64,000 nucleotides of DNA from Eubacterium maltosivorans (GTDB taxonomy: Bacteria > Bacillota > Clostridia > Eubacteriales > Eubacteriaceae), in NCBI RefSeq assembly GCF_002441855.2, contig NZ_CP029487.1, positions 1,054,001 through 1,118,000 of the forward strand, written 5' to 3'. The stretch's first letter is position 1, and every line of letters starts with the position of its first letter. The notes below the pieces were generated by a model. The model did no database searches. It was not told where the DNA came from and saw nothing but the letters and a program-made list of their open reading frames with translations. Shown piece by piece: positions 1 through 8,172 of the stretch. The translations under genes and the position numbers were made by a program.

Positions 1-1053
1 CAGGTACTGAACCGCGCCGAGCGCATCCTCTGTGATCCGCTCATTCTTTTTTATACCATAGATATTTTTGTAATAGGGATCGTCTTCAAAGGTTGTATGG
101 TCGGCATTTCCGGCAAGCCGCTTATAGGCTGTCCCGGTCGTCACCACATTTTGAAAGCTTCCGTCATGATTGGCGTCCACCGCCAGAAGATAGGAGGCAT
201 TTTTATTGGAATCCAGCTCCGTATTCGGAAGGATCTTCTGAAGATAATCCGTTGAAATTTCAACGCCCAGCACCCCGTAAATCGTTCCATCGTTTGTTCT
301 CAGCGGTACCGAATAGGTGATCACATCACTTTCGTCTGAATTCAGCTTAAAAGGATGACTCCAGTAAGCAAGGTCTGAATAGGCAAGCTCGGGGTTCTTG
401 GCCGCGGCCTCAAGCGGCTTGTAATAAAAAGCCGACGTCTCCGGGTCATCCCCCGAGAAGTTCAGCAGCGGCGCCCAGCCCGTTGCCATGGTCACATTCG
501 TGGCCTTTGTGACATCGACTGGCGCCCGCTCCAGTGAAAGGTCTGAATTGTCCACAACGTCATTCCCCGGGTCTGAATCCCGGATGTACAGGGAGGTCTT
601 CTGCGCAGACTGCCCAGGCTCCAGTTCATAATTTGTGTCATTGCCTGTCAAAACAATAAAGGCGCCTGTCACAAAATTTTTTCGGAGCAGATAAATCAGA
701 TTTCGGGTATTTGAAGAAATGATGGCTTCGGGCAGTGCTGGGTTTGTACCCATATCCTGCACCGAAGCATTTTTTTCCTTCAGCACACTTTCGACAGTGC
801 TGTTGATGCTCTTAACCGACTCATCCACATTGGACCAGCGTTGAATCATTTCATTCTCAAGGTAATTTTTCCGGTTAATGACTCTTTCGTTGAGGATGTC
901 CAAGGCGTTGTTATTTAATTGTTCAATTGTTCCACCCCACAGGATGACAAAGGAAAATAGAATTGTCTGTATCACCATGACAATGATCATTGGAGTGAAA
1001 ATTTTTCGAATAATGGACCGGTTACCCCAGTCCAAAAATTTATGCTTTGCCAT
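1..1053 (-). CDS. membrane sensor protein with dCache-like domain (partial, C-terminus outside)
   Basis: Open reading frame of 351 codons that runs off the left edge. It starts at ATG 1053 after GAGGTG. Residues about 18-40 form one membrane segment, followed by a long extracytoplasmic region (about 41-330) rich in features of double-Cache ligand sensors, including the stretches WAPLLNF and GVLGVEIS and the aspartate-rich VDANHDGS. The second membrane helix and output domain (histidine kinase, GGDEF or chemoreceptor) lie beyond the window, so its output is unknown. It lies 18 bp after a solute-binding lipoprotein gene on the same strand, suggesting that the lipoprotein presents a ligand to this sensor. 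Domain call is from pattern, not search. Confidence 0.6.
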   Translation of the reverse strand, partial: MAKHKFLDWGNRSIIRKIFTPMIIVMVIQTILFSFVILWGGTIEQLNNNALDILNERVINRKNYLENEMIQRWSNVDESVKSINSTVESVLKEKNASVQDMGTNPALPEAIISSNTRNLIYLLRKNFVTGAFIVLTGNDTNYELEPGQSAQKTSLYIRDSDPGNDVVDNSDLSLERAPVDVTKATNVTMATGWAPLLNFSGDDPETSAFYYKPLEAAAKNPELAYSDLAYWSHPFKLNSDESDVITYSVPLRTNDGTIYGVLGVEISTDYLQKILPNTELDSNKNASYLLAVDANHDGSFQNVVTTGTAYKRLAGNADHTTFEDDPYYKNIYGIKKNERITEDALGAVQYL

Positions 1054-1071
1054 TGAACACCTCGTCGAGCA

Positions 1072-2511
1072 TTATTTTTGAGTTTCTTCCAGTTCTTTTT
1101 TCAGGTTTTCATACCATTGATTGAAATTTTCATCGGTATTATAGGCTGCAACGGCGGCCTCCTTAGCTGTTCCGGAGGTAACGGCGGCTTTTACAGCTTC
1201 TGCATCAGCTATGGCTTTCTTTTTCATTGAAGCCTCGAGAATATTACGGGCATTCGTACCGCCTTCAAAGGCTTTGTTGGTGTATAGCTCATTATTATTG
1301 GTAATATCCACAGCTACCGGAAGGGTTTTAGCCAGATTATCCGAAATAGCGTTGCCACCGGCTTCTTCCATTGCCGTCTCAAGCATTTCACGGGTGTTCG
1401 CTTCTTTCTTTACAGGCAGATAGCCAGAAGTGATTGAAAAGTCAATGTTTCTCTTCGCCTCGGTCAGCCATTTAAGGAAAACAGTCGATGCATATTCCTT
1501 GCGCTCATCCGATTTAACGACGACCATACCGGCCCCCTGTTGTACCGCTACCTTTTCGCCGTCCTTAAATTCCGGCGCCTGCATTACCACTGTTTCGATC
1601 GGATAGCTCTCGGTATCGCTGACGGTTACCTTAGAAGGATAATAGGTCGCACCGGAGGACGAGCCAACCAGTGCAATAATATCACCGGTTTTGGCGTCAT
1701 CAGAAGCAAAGCGCCCGTAGGAAGCAAAATACCCGTTAATAAAAGGTATATAATAGTTGTCCCAAAGCTTGCGCATCACATCCTTATCCAGATTAAAGGT
1801 CACCTCTCCGTTTTTGACCTCGAAAATTTCCACGCCCAGCTGCTTAGAACCAATGATCATATAATTTGCCATGGCGTCACGGTTAAAGAAGGCTTTACCG
1901 CCAGACCAGTCATAATATTTTTTAGCTGTATCGGTCAATCCCTCAATTGTATTTAAACTGTCCAGTGAAGCGCCTGTGGCAGAAGCAAACTTGTCCCAGT
2001 CTGTCTTGTTAATCATCATGACTTCCATTGACTTGGCAAAGGGGAAAATTTTCAGGTTTTCCTCACTGTCAAAACGCCCCTCTTCAATATAGCTCGGGAT
2101 GTACTCCTCAATTTCCTTTTTAGTCAGATAACTATCCAGTGAAGCGACCATTCCAAGCTTGTCGACCTGGTACGCCGTATCTGCGTAGCCGGCAAAAATA
2201 TCCGGCACCTCATCCGCACCAACCTTTTTATTGGCGGATGCCAGCACCGCGTCGGTCAGCTCGTTGACGTTCCCCTTATTAAAAGCTTCAACGGTAATCC
2301 CCTTTTCCATACCCACGGTATCGTTAAACTCTGCTACCATTTCGTCAAAGGCCTCTTTTTGCGGACCGTTGTAATAATGCCATACTTCAAGTGACACCGG
2401 ATCATCAGGGCTCAGCTTGACCTTTGTCGCCGGTGATGCGCTGCACCCCGCCAGTGTAACCGATAAAACAAGCAGCGTGGCAAGTGAAAAAATGCCAATT
2501 TTCTTTTTCAT
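1072..2511 (-). CDS. extracellular solute-binding lipoprotein (ABC family 1 type)
   Basis: 479-residue secreted lipoprotein. The start is set at ATG 2511, seven bases after AGGGAG; an upstream in-frame codon at 2529 has no such site. The N-terminus is a short KKK signal with a hydrophobic stretch and lipobox LAGC, so Cys23 is the lipidated residue. The body resembles family 1 solute-binding proteins (LEVWHYYNGP, DIFAGYADTAYQVDKLG, and the VFLKWLTEAKRN region near the C-terminus). These usually deliver sugars or oligosaccharides to an ABC importer, but no permease is adjacent. Instead it is followed 18 bp later by a dCache sensor gene, so a role as a periplasmic-type ligand presenter for signalling is plausible. 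Ligand unknown. Confidence 0.8.
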   Translation of the reverse strand: MKKKIGIFSLATLLVLSVTLAGCSASPATKVKLSPDDPVSLEVWHYYNGPQKEAFDEMVAEFNDTVGMEKGITVEAFNKGNVNELTDAVLASANKKVGADEVPDIFAGYADTAYQVDKLGMVASLDSYLTKKEIEEYIPSYIEEGRFDSEENLKIFPFAKSMEVMMINKTDWDKFASATGASLDSLNTIEGLTDTAKKYYDWSGGKAFFNRDAMANYMIIGSKQLGVEIFEVKNGEVTFNLDKDVMRKLWDNYYIPFINGYFASYGRFASDDAKTGDIIALVGSSSGATYYPSKVTVSDTESYPIETVVMQAPEFKDGEKVAVQQGAGMVVVKSDERKEYASTVFLKWLTEAKRNIDFSITSGYLPVKKEANTREMLETAMEEAGGNAISDNLAKTLPVAVDITNNNELYTNKAFEGGTNARNILEASMKKKAIADAEAVKAAVTSGTAKEAAVAAYNTDENFNQWYENLKKELEETQK

Positions 2512-2537
2512 ACTTCTCTCCCTTTTCATTCAAGTAT

Positions 2538-2567
2538 ATTATAATGATTATATACCATAACAGACAA
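2538..2567 (-). promoter_or_regulatory. putative promoter of lipoprotein/sensor operon
   Basis: On the minus strand TTGTCT (2562-2567), an 18-bp spacer and TATAAT (2538-2543) lie just upstream of the lipoprotein gene. A second TATAAT-like box overlaps at 2547-2552. Confidence 0.4.
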
Positions 2568-2613
2568 ATTAGCCAGCTTAAAATAAAGTTCAGCTATTAA
2601 TAAAATTCATAGT

Positions 2614-2652
2614 ATAAAAAAAGCTTGATTTCTTTGTTAGAGATCAAGCTTT
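2614..2652 (-). terminator. intrinsic terminator after tRNA-Arg
   Basis: Ten-base perfect stem (2620-2629 with 2643-2652) followed on the minus strand by a run of T. It lies 17 bp past the CCA end of the tRNA gene. Confidence 0.8.
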
Positions 2653-2668
2653 GAAAACACATATTATA

Positions 2669-2745
2669 TGGTGCGCCCGATTGGATTCGAACCAACGGCA
2701 CATGGCTTCGGAGACCATTGCTCTATCCACCTGAGCTACGGGCGC
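2669..2745 (-). tRNA. tRNA-Arg (anticodon CCG)
   Basis: Complete cloverleaf on the minus strand. The acceptor stem GCGCCCG pairs with CGGGCGC, the D arm contains AGCTCAGGTGGATAGAGC, the anticodon loop is CTCCGAA giving anticodon CCG, and the T loop is TTCGAAT. The discriminator is A and the 3' CCA is encoded (2669-2671). It decodes CGG. It is a single-gene unit with its own promoter and terminator. Confidence 0.95.
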
Positions 2746-2760
2746 ATTTGCTACTGGTCT

Positions 2761-2788
2761 ATTATACTATAAAGAAAATAAAATGCAA
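2761..2788 (-). promoter_or_regulatory. promoter of tRNA-Arg
   Basis: TTGCAT (2783-2788), a 16-bp spacer and a perfect TATAAT (2761-2766), ending about 15 bp before the tRNA 5' end. Confidence 0.65.
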
Positions 2789-2896
2789 ATACATTTTTCA
2801 AAAAACTATGGGCAAATAGAAAACATGCAGTCCTTATTATAAAACAGCGCGGCATTATTATCGATCATTTTACCAAATCAAACACTTTTTTACCAA

Positions 2897-2924
2897 AATA
2901 AAAAGCCAGCTTTCACTGGCCTTC
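2897..2924 (-). terminator. terminator after osmC-type gene
   Basis: Short stem GCCAG/CTGGC (2905-2909 and 2916-2920), followed on the minus strand by TTTTTATTTT, directly after the stop at 2927. Confidence 0.6.
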
Positions 2925-2926
2925 TA

Positions 2927-3376
2927 TTATTCCTGATGCACCACCACACCCGTTCTTACCAATTTTACCGGATTTTCCAGGCAATCGCCTACCGGACAGC
3001 GTGATTCGATAAAATCTGCCAGTTTTTCAGCTTTTTTCTGCGATGCGTCGGTTGTCATATGCATGGTAAAACGAATTTCGGAAAAGCCGTTTCGCACCTC
3101 TTTATTCAACCCCATAAAGCCGTCTGGATCCAGGTCGCCCTCCAGTTCAACATAAAAGTCCTTTAAATCAATGTGCATGGCCCCTGCAAAAGCATATGCG
3201 CAGATGGTCTGACAGGCACCCAGCGCGCTCAATACTGCTTCCACAGGATTTAAACCTTTATTGGTTCCGCCCAGATCTTCTGGTTCATCCAGTAGAATTT
3301 TAAAATTCCGCGCTGTTGTCTCAACCTGTAAGCCTTCCGGTAATTTTTTTGCTGTCGCTTTGAATATCGTGTTCAT
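2927..3376 (-). CDS. OsmC/Ohr family peroxide-detoxifying protein
   Basis: 149 residues. The start is ATG 3376, six bases after GAGGAGG; a longer in-frame extension to 3412 lacks a ribosome site. OsmC-family proteins reduce organic hydroperoxides through a pair of conserved cysteines. Here they are Cys55 in GACQT and Cys127 in RCPVGDCL, with an extra Cys132. The NPVEAVLSALGAC segment is characteristic of the family. It is transcribed divergently from a Crp/Fnr-type regulator with a palindrome between them, so redox or peroxide control by that regulator is likely. The exact subfamily (OsmC, Ohr or YhfA-like) is not resolved; YhfA-like is my preference. Confidence 0.85.
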   Translation of the reverse strand: MNTIFKATAKKLPEGLQVETTARNFKILLDEPEDLGGTNKGLNPVEAVLSALGACQTICAYAFAGAMHIDLKDFYVELEGDLDPDGFMGLNKEVRNGFSEIRFTMHMTTDASQKKAEKLADFIESRCPVGDCLENPVKLVRTGVVVHQE

Positions 3377-3400
3377 TGAAAACCTCCTCATTTTTTTACT

Positions 3401-3482
3401 ATTATATCTCACTAAAGGCTCTGTGTCGGTGACAAAGTCACTGAGGCACTTTATGGCTAACTTTAGAATAAACTGTTATAAT
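3401..3482. promoter_or_regulatory. divergent promoter region with GTGAC-N3-GTCAC operator
   Basis: A minus-strand TATAAT (3401-3406) serves the OsmC gene and a plus-strand TATAAT (3477-3482) serves the Crp/Fnr gene. Between them sits the perfect inverted repeat GTGAC-AAA-GTCAC at 3429-3441, about 50 bp from the regulator start region. Its half-sites resemble Crp-type TGTGA/TCACA sites but have a shorter spacer. Operator role and autoregulation are inferred. Confidence 0.55.
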
Positions 3483-3515
3483 GAATTTACTAAAATTAAT
3501 AACCGGAGGTTCACT

Positions 3516-4172
3516 ATGTCTGAATCTATTTCCTTTCTTCCTTTCTGGGATGCCCTGACCGATTCAGAAAAGGCCGCCATCAACCATAGTATTTTTATCC
3601 AGAAATATAAAAAAGGGACTGTGGTCCATCAATACAGCGGCAATTGTATCGGTCTCAATATTCTTCAAAAGGGACGCGCGCGTATTTTTATCACCTCACC
3701 CGAAGGGGATGAGATCACCTTATGCCGCCTGCTTGAAGGAGAGGTCTGTATTCTCAGTGCCGCCTGCATGATTCACAATCTGAATTTTGATATTGATATC
3801 GCCTATGAGGAGGATACTGAAAGCTGTATCATTCCAAAAGATATTTTTAAGGCCATCAGCGACACAAACCCAAGCGTGAAGGATTTTACGCTCGGCATGG
3901 TCGCCAACAATTTTTCCATTATCATGGAACGGTTTAATCAGTTTGCCTTCTCCAGTATGCGCAACCGATTATCCAATGCCCTTTTAGAACACTACCGTCT
4001 GGAAAAAAGCAGAACCCTCCATTTAACGCATGATGCGCTGGCCCGGGATTTAGGAACTGCCCGCGAGGTCGTAACCCGTCTGCTCAACCAATTTCAGGCC
4101 GAAGGGCTCGTTCAGCTCTCCCGCGGAGAAATTACGCTTCTGGACCCGGAATCTCTTTGTTTAAGCTCTTAG
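3516..4172 (+). CDS. Crp/Fnr family transcriptional regulator
   Basis: 218 residues from ATG 3516, after GGAGG. The N-terminal two thirds is a cyclic-nucleotide-binding-like beta barrel (GNCIGLNILQKGRARIF, LCRLLEGEVC), and the C-terminus has a winged helix-turn-helix (LTHDALARDLGTAREVVTRLL). Cysteines in the core, including the GEVCILSAACM stretch, occur in a group of anaerobe Crp/Fnr proteins thought to sense redox or small reactive molecules. There is no N-terminal Fnr-type iron-sulfur cysteine cluster. Its divergent neighbour encodes an OsmC peroxide protein, so that is the likely target along with itself. Effector unknown. Confidence 0.85.
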   Translation: MSESISFLPFWDALTDSEKAAINHSIFIQKYKKGTVVHQYSGNCIGLNILQKGRARIFITSPEGDEITLCRLLEGEVCILSAACMIHNLNFDIDIAYEEDTESCIIPKDIFKAISDTNPSVKDFTLGMVANNFSIIMERFNQFAFSSMRNRLSNALLEHYRLEKSRTLHLTHDALARDLGTAREVVTRLLNQFQAEGLVQLSRGEITLLDPESLCLSS

Positions 4173-4203
4173 ATATCTATTTATACTATTATTTTCGCAT
4201 TTA

Positions 4204-4229
4204 AAAAGCCGGCTTTTCTGCCGGCTTTT
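4204..4229. terminator. bidirectional terminator between convergent genes
   Basis: Perfect ten-base stem AAAAGCCGGC/GCCGGCTTTT with a six-base loop, with A and T runs on its two sides. It serves the regulator (plus) and the QmcA gene (minus). Confidence 0.85.
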
Positions 4230-4255
4230 CTCTCTATTAACTTTTTGCCTCTTTA

Positions 4256-5209
4256 TTATTTTTGACGAGGCGCAATTTTAGGCTTGCTGTCATCCTCTAC
4301 CAGTGTTTTCAGAGAGGCGGCTAGCCCTGCAAGGCCCTGTATCTCTGATGGAATAATGATCTTCGTCGCTTTTCCATCAGCTGCCCTTTCAAAAGCCTCC
4401 AGGCTTTTGATGGCGATGACCTCTTTAATCGGCTCGGCCTCGTTCATCATCTTAACCCCTTCAGCCGTTGCTTTCTGCACCTTAAGGATCGCTTCTGCTT
4501 CCCCTTCGGCACGGCGTATCTGGGCTTCCTTATCTGCCTCGGCTTCCAGAATCGCCGCTTCCTTTTGAGCCTGGGCCTGTAGAATCAGCGCTTCTTTTTC
4601 ACCCTCTGCTACGAGCACCGCGCTTTTCTTTTCGCCCTCTGCCTGAAGAATTTTTTCACGTCTTTCACGCTCTGCCTTCATCTGGCGTTCCATGGCGTTT
4701 TGAATTTCAGTCGGCGGCATGATATTTTTCAGCTCGACGCGGTTAATCTTAATCCCCCAGGGGTCAGTTGCTTCGTCAAGGATGATCCGCATCTGCGAAT
4801 TGATGGTATCTCTGGAAGTCAGGGTCTGATCCAGCTCCAGATCCCCAATAATATTACGAAGGGTCGTGGCCGTCAGGTTTTCAATGGCGCGCATCGGATG
4901 ATCAACGCCATACATATAAAATTTAGGATCTGTCACCTGCATATAGATTACTGTGTCAATCTGCATCGTAACATTATCCTTGGTAATAACCGGCTGTGGT
5001 GGAAAATCCGCAACGCTTTCCTTCAGGCTGATCCTTTTAGAAATTTTATCAATAATTGGAATTGCCATATGAAAGCCAGTTTCCCATGTCGCATGATAAG
5101 CGCCCAAACGCTCAATGACATAGGCGTGTGCCTGCGGCACAATCCGGGTATTGAGCACCACCAGCACCACTACCACAATAATCAGGATTAATAAAAAAAT
5201 AAAACCCAT
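4256..5209 (-). CDS. qmcA: SPFH/band 7 membrane protein (QmcA/stomatin type)
   Basis: 317 residues. One N-terminal membrane helix (about 3-20) is followed by an SPFH domain (VIERLGAYHATWETG, IDTVIYMQVTDP, TATTLRNIIGDLELDQTL), then a long Ala/Glu/Lys-rich coiled coil (about 170-245) and a short C-terminal region. Such proteins oligomerise in membrane microdomains and act as scaffolds or chaperones for membrane proteases. The gene follows an NfeD-type gene by 11 bp, the classic partner pair. Start ATG 5209 is preceded by AGGAGG. Specific clients are unknown. Confidence 0.9.
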   Translation of the reverse strand: MGFIFLLILIIVVVVLVVLNTRIVPQAHAYVIERLGAYHATWETGFHMAIPIIDKISKRISLKESVADFPPQPVITKDNVTMQIDTVIYMQVTDPKFYMYGVDHPMRAIENLTATTLRNIIGDLELDQTLTSRDTINSQMRIILDEATDPWGIKINRVELKNIMPPTEIQNAMERQMKAERERREKILQAEGEKKSAVLVAEGEKEALILQAQAQKEAAILEAEADKEAQIRRAEGEAEAILKVQKATAEGVKMMNEAEPIKEVIAIKSLEAFERAADGKATKIIIPSEIQGLAGLAASLKTLVEDDSKPKIAPRQK

Positions 5210-5220
5210 TTTGTCCTCCT

Positions 5221-5670
5221 TTAAAGTTTGTACTTACGGACCATGGCTTTAACACCCTCGATCCGCTCTACCAGCACTTCGGAACCGGCCGGCAGAATAT
5301 CGTTATCCACCACACTGCGGGCTGTCCATATCTTACCGTCTACCTCAATGCTCCCGGTACCGTGCAGATTATCAATTTCCTCCAGAACAATGGCTCTGAA
5401 ACCAACGATCCGGTCCGCATTGGTTTTTGATTCCTTTGGCCTGATAAATCGTTTGATAAAAGGCCGGGTCAACAAAAGCAGAATAAGGGAGACACCGATA
5501 AAGAGACCTGTCTGCAGGCCAACTCCGCCACCTGCCAGCGCGCAAATCAAGGCCGCGCCGGAGCCAAAGCAAAACCAAATGGAAACCAGAGCACCCACAG
5601 TTAAAATCTCTGCTATCAAAAATATAACAAGCAGTACAATCCAGACTGTGACCATACTGATACCTTCCAT
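5221..5670 (-). CDS. NfeD-like membrane protein
   Basis: 149 residues, start ATG 5670 after AAAGGAGG. Three to four hydrophobic segments cover about residues 5-70, followed by a C-terminal soluble OB-fold (GTGSIEVDGKIWTARSV, GSEVLVERIEGVKAMVRK) typical of the short NfeD proteins that partner stomatin-like proteins. It lacks the long N-terminal protease domain of full-length NfeD. A minus-strand TATAAT at 5702-5707 probably drives both this gene and the SPFH gene. Confidence 0.9.
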   Translation of the reverse strand: MEGISMVTVWIVLLVIFLIAEILTVGALVSIWFCFGSGAALICALAGGGVGLQTGLFIGVSLILLLLTRPFIKRFIRPKESKTNADRIVGFRAIVLEEIDNLHGTGSIEVDGKIWTARSVVDNDILPAGSEVLVERIEGVKAMVRKYKL

Positions 5671-5783
5671 ATGAACGCCTCCTTTCCCTTATGTTGAAAC
5701 CATTATAACCTAATTTACGACGAATTAACAGCTTCTTTTAAAAGCTTTACATTTTCTTTATATTTTAGGAGGATTTTTGATGT

Positions 5784-6947
5784 TTATTCTTTTATTTGTT
5801 CAAGATACCGGCAGATGATCAGCCGTATTAGCAGCAAATCGTTCATATTTCCTTTTGGGTCTATCCCCAGGCACTGGTCTACCTTCTTTTTCCTGAAAAT
5901 AACCGTATTTTTGTGTAAAAACAACTCACTGGCTGTCTGCTCATATCGAAAGCCGTTTTCCATGAGATGCTTCATGGTCCATACCGCGTCCATTACGCCC
6001 TTTCCAAAAGAATCTTCCATCAATCTGATATAGGGATCTAAAATTCTTTCCCGGGCCTCATTCTCCATTTGGTTATAAAAGCCTTCAATTAAGTGACGGT
6101 GGCTGAAAAACAATGCTGTATCCTGCGGAAGTGAAACACTGTGGTACATTGCCGCAGCATCCTCATAAGATTTTCGATAGCCATTGATCCCCGTGTGATA
6201 GCCCCCGATAAAAAACTGAATGGCCCGCTGGTCCTCCTTGTCCAGATGTTCTAAAATATGCTCCTGATAATTTCTCAACGTCTGTTCAATTCTCCAGGGC
6301 TCAGCTTGATCCAGCCTTTTAAAAACCAAGATATATCCGGCGGACATTACCACAGAAAGGTCCTGCTTCGAATGGCTTTTTGAACGCTTTATGCGGTCCA
6401 GAAGCCTTTCATACCCGCCTGTGTTTGGTCTGGCTTTTATGGAAATGATGCAGGCAACCCTTGGCAGCTCCATATTATAACCCATTCGCTGCCCCCAACG
6501 CTTCATCTCCTCTGATGACATACCAGGGCTGTCACTGAGCAGCATTGTCACAAAAAGCTCCTTATCGTTTCGATGACGGTAAAACTGGTTCATGGATTCT
6601 TCCTGTTCGATGATCAGTTCAGCCGTCATTTTCACCAGTTTTCCAATATTGCGGACTTCGTCAGGTTTCCCGGTAATCCCCACAGCACCCAGCACTTTCC
6701 CATCTTTGCTGACAATGGGCATATTGATACCAGGCTTTACCCCCTGTAGCCGGGCGGCGTCCTCCTCAGTCACTTCATAAATAGCGCAGTCCCGAATTGT
6801 CTGCATGGCTGTTTCGTGAAAGGTGCCAATACGCTCAACGATGCCGCTGCCGATAATAATCGCGTTTTTATTCATGACATTTATATTATAGCCCAGGCTG
6901 TTCATTACCTCATCCGCTATCTTCTGAGCCGTTTTTGAATCGAGCAT
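5784..6947 (-). CDS. CdaR-family sugar-diacid regulator
   Basis: 387 residues. The N-terminal sugar-diacid recognition domain begins MLDSKTAQKIADEVM and contains PIVSKDGKVLGAVGITG. The middle is a degenerate GGDEF-like region, and the C-terminus is a PucR-type helix-turn-helix (NGFRYEQTASELFLHKNTVIFR). CdaR proteins activate genes for glucarate, galactarate and glycerate use. The gene lies 18 bp after a glycerate kinase gene on the same strand, a frequent CdaR/kinase pairing, so it probably senses glycerate or a related acid and controls this pair. Start ATG 6947 follows GGGGA. Confidence 0.88.
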   Translation of the reverse strand: MLDSKTAQKIADEVMNSLGYNINVMNKNAIIIGSGIVERIGTFHETAMQTIRDCAIYEVTEEDAARLQGVKPGINMPIVSKDGKVLGAVGITGKPDEVRNIGKLVKMTAELIIEQEESMNQFYRHRNDKELFVTMLLSDSPGMSSEEMKRWGQRMGYNMELPRVACIISIKARPNTGGYERLLDRIKRSKSHSKQDLSVVMSAGYILVFKRLDQAEPWRIEQTLRNYQEHILEHLDKEDQRAIQFFIGGYHTGINGYRKSYEDAAAMYHSVSLPQDTALFFSHRHLIEGFYNQMENEARERILDPYIRLMEDSFGKGVMDAVWTMKHLMENGFRYEQTASELFLHKNTVIFRKKKVDQCLGIDPKGNMNDLLLIRLIICRYLEQIKE

Positions 6948-6965
6948 TACTTTTTATCCCCTTTT

Positions 6966-8096
6966 TTAATTAAAAGCCTGAACCAGCCTGAACAGATTTC
7001 GAGCCGTATTTGACAAATTCTCTTCTGTATGGGCCATTTGCCATTCAAGTCCTTCGCCGCTCTTCCAGGTTGAGAAAGCAGCGGTCAGTCCTTTTCCGTA
7101 CAACGGTTCGTAGCCTTTCTCCAGAGCTCCGGATAGAGCTACAACCGGTATTCCTTGAGCCGCGGCCCTTCCAGAAACACCGCACAATACTTTGCCCATC
7201 GCGCTCTGCTCATCGGTTCTTCCTTCCCCGGTTACAACAAGGTCTGCCCCCTGCAGATGCCGGTCAAATTCCAGGACATCCAGCACGATTTCAAGCCCCG
7301 GTCTCAGCGCTGCCCCCATAAACGCCACAAAGGGCAAGGCCAATCCTCCAGCAGCACCAATTCCAGGCAGATCACGAAATTTTTCTCCCCTTTGCCCGGC
7401 GATGAGCCTTTCAAAATGGTCTAATCCCCTGTCCAGCCGGCTGACCGTTTCATCATCCGCGCCTTTTTGAGGACCATAGATTGCAGCAGAGCCTAATGCG
7501 CCGCAAAGAGGATTAACCACATCACAGGCAATGGTAATCTTTATTTTCTGCCAGCGTCTGTCAACAGATGAAAAATCAATGGTGACTATCTTCTCCAGAC
7601 CTTTACCCGATAAGGGCACTTCCTGACCCTTATCATCCAGAAACTGTGCACCAAGGGCCGCCGCCGCGCCAATTCCCCCATCGGTTGTCGCGCTTCCGCC
7701 AATGCCCAGAATTATTTCCCTGCATCCTCTTTCCAGCGCGTCCAGCATCAATTCGCCAGTACCGTAGGTCGTTGTCTCCATGGGATTCCTTTTTTCCTCT
7801 GGAACCAGCGGGAGCCCTGATGCGGCGGCCATCTCAATCACTGCGGCGCCGCCTTCTAATATTCCATATTCAGCGTTAATTTCTTCAAACAAAGGGCCCT
7901 TTACCCTTTTAGTAATTCTCTCTCCCCCTGTTACAGCCAGCAGACTGTCAACCATTCCTTCTCCGCCGTCGGATACCGGAAGCTCTATAATTTCTGCCGA
8001 TTCAAATACTTCTTCGGCTTCCCTGCCTACCACCTTACAAAAAGCTTCGGCAGAAAGTGATCCTTTAAATGAATCTGGCGCTATGATAATTTTCAT
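6966..8096 (-). CDS. glxK: glycerate 2-kinase (GarK/GlxK type)
   Basis: 376 residues, start ATG 8096 five bases after AGGAGG (the frame is open to 8138 but without a site). It begins MKIIIAPDSFKGSLSA, a hallmark of type I glycerate kinases. Other family stretches are LPVSDGGEGMVDSL, GIGGSATTDGGIGAAAALGAQF and VTGEGRTDEQSAMGKV. It phosphorylates D-glycerate with ATP, feeding lower glycolysis. It is followed by the CdaR-type regulator, its likely controller. Confidence 0.92.
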   Translation of the reverse strand: MKIIIAPDSFKGSLSAEAFCKVVGREAEEVFESAEIIELPVSDGGEGMVDSLLAVTGGERITKRVKGPLFEEINAEYGILEGGAAVIEMAAASGLPLVPEEKRNPMETTTYGTGELMLDALERGCREIILGIGGSATTDGGIGAAAALGAQFLDDKGQEVPLSGKGLEKIVTIDFSSVDRRWQKIKITIACDVVNPLCGALGSAAIYGPQKGADDETVSRLDRGLDHFERLIAGQRGEKFRDLPGIGAAGGLALPFVAFMGAALRPGLEIVLDVLEFDRHLQGADLVVTGEGRTDEQSAMGKVLCGVSGRAAAQGIPVVALSGALEKGYEPLYGKGLTAAFSTWKSGEGLEWQMAHTEENLSNTARNLFRLVQAFN

Positions 8097-8128
8097 TTTA
8101 TCCTCCTGACAATTTTTCCTAAAAAAGA

Positions 8129-8162
8129 AAAATAACATGGAAATTTTCTTCCATGTTATTTT
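8129..8162. terminator. terminator after alpha/beta hydrolase gene
   Basis: Perfect 14-base stem with a six-base loop. It follows the hydrolase stop on the minus strand and ends in TTTTTC before the start of glxK. Confidence 0.8.
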
Positions 8163-8172
8163 ATCAAAATTT

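Noticed and set aside
3261-3515. 85-residue N-terminal extension of the Crp/Fnr gene
   Set aside because: It crosses the OsmC gene and the divergent promoter; ATG 3516 has GGAGG.
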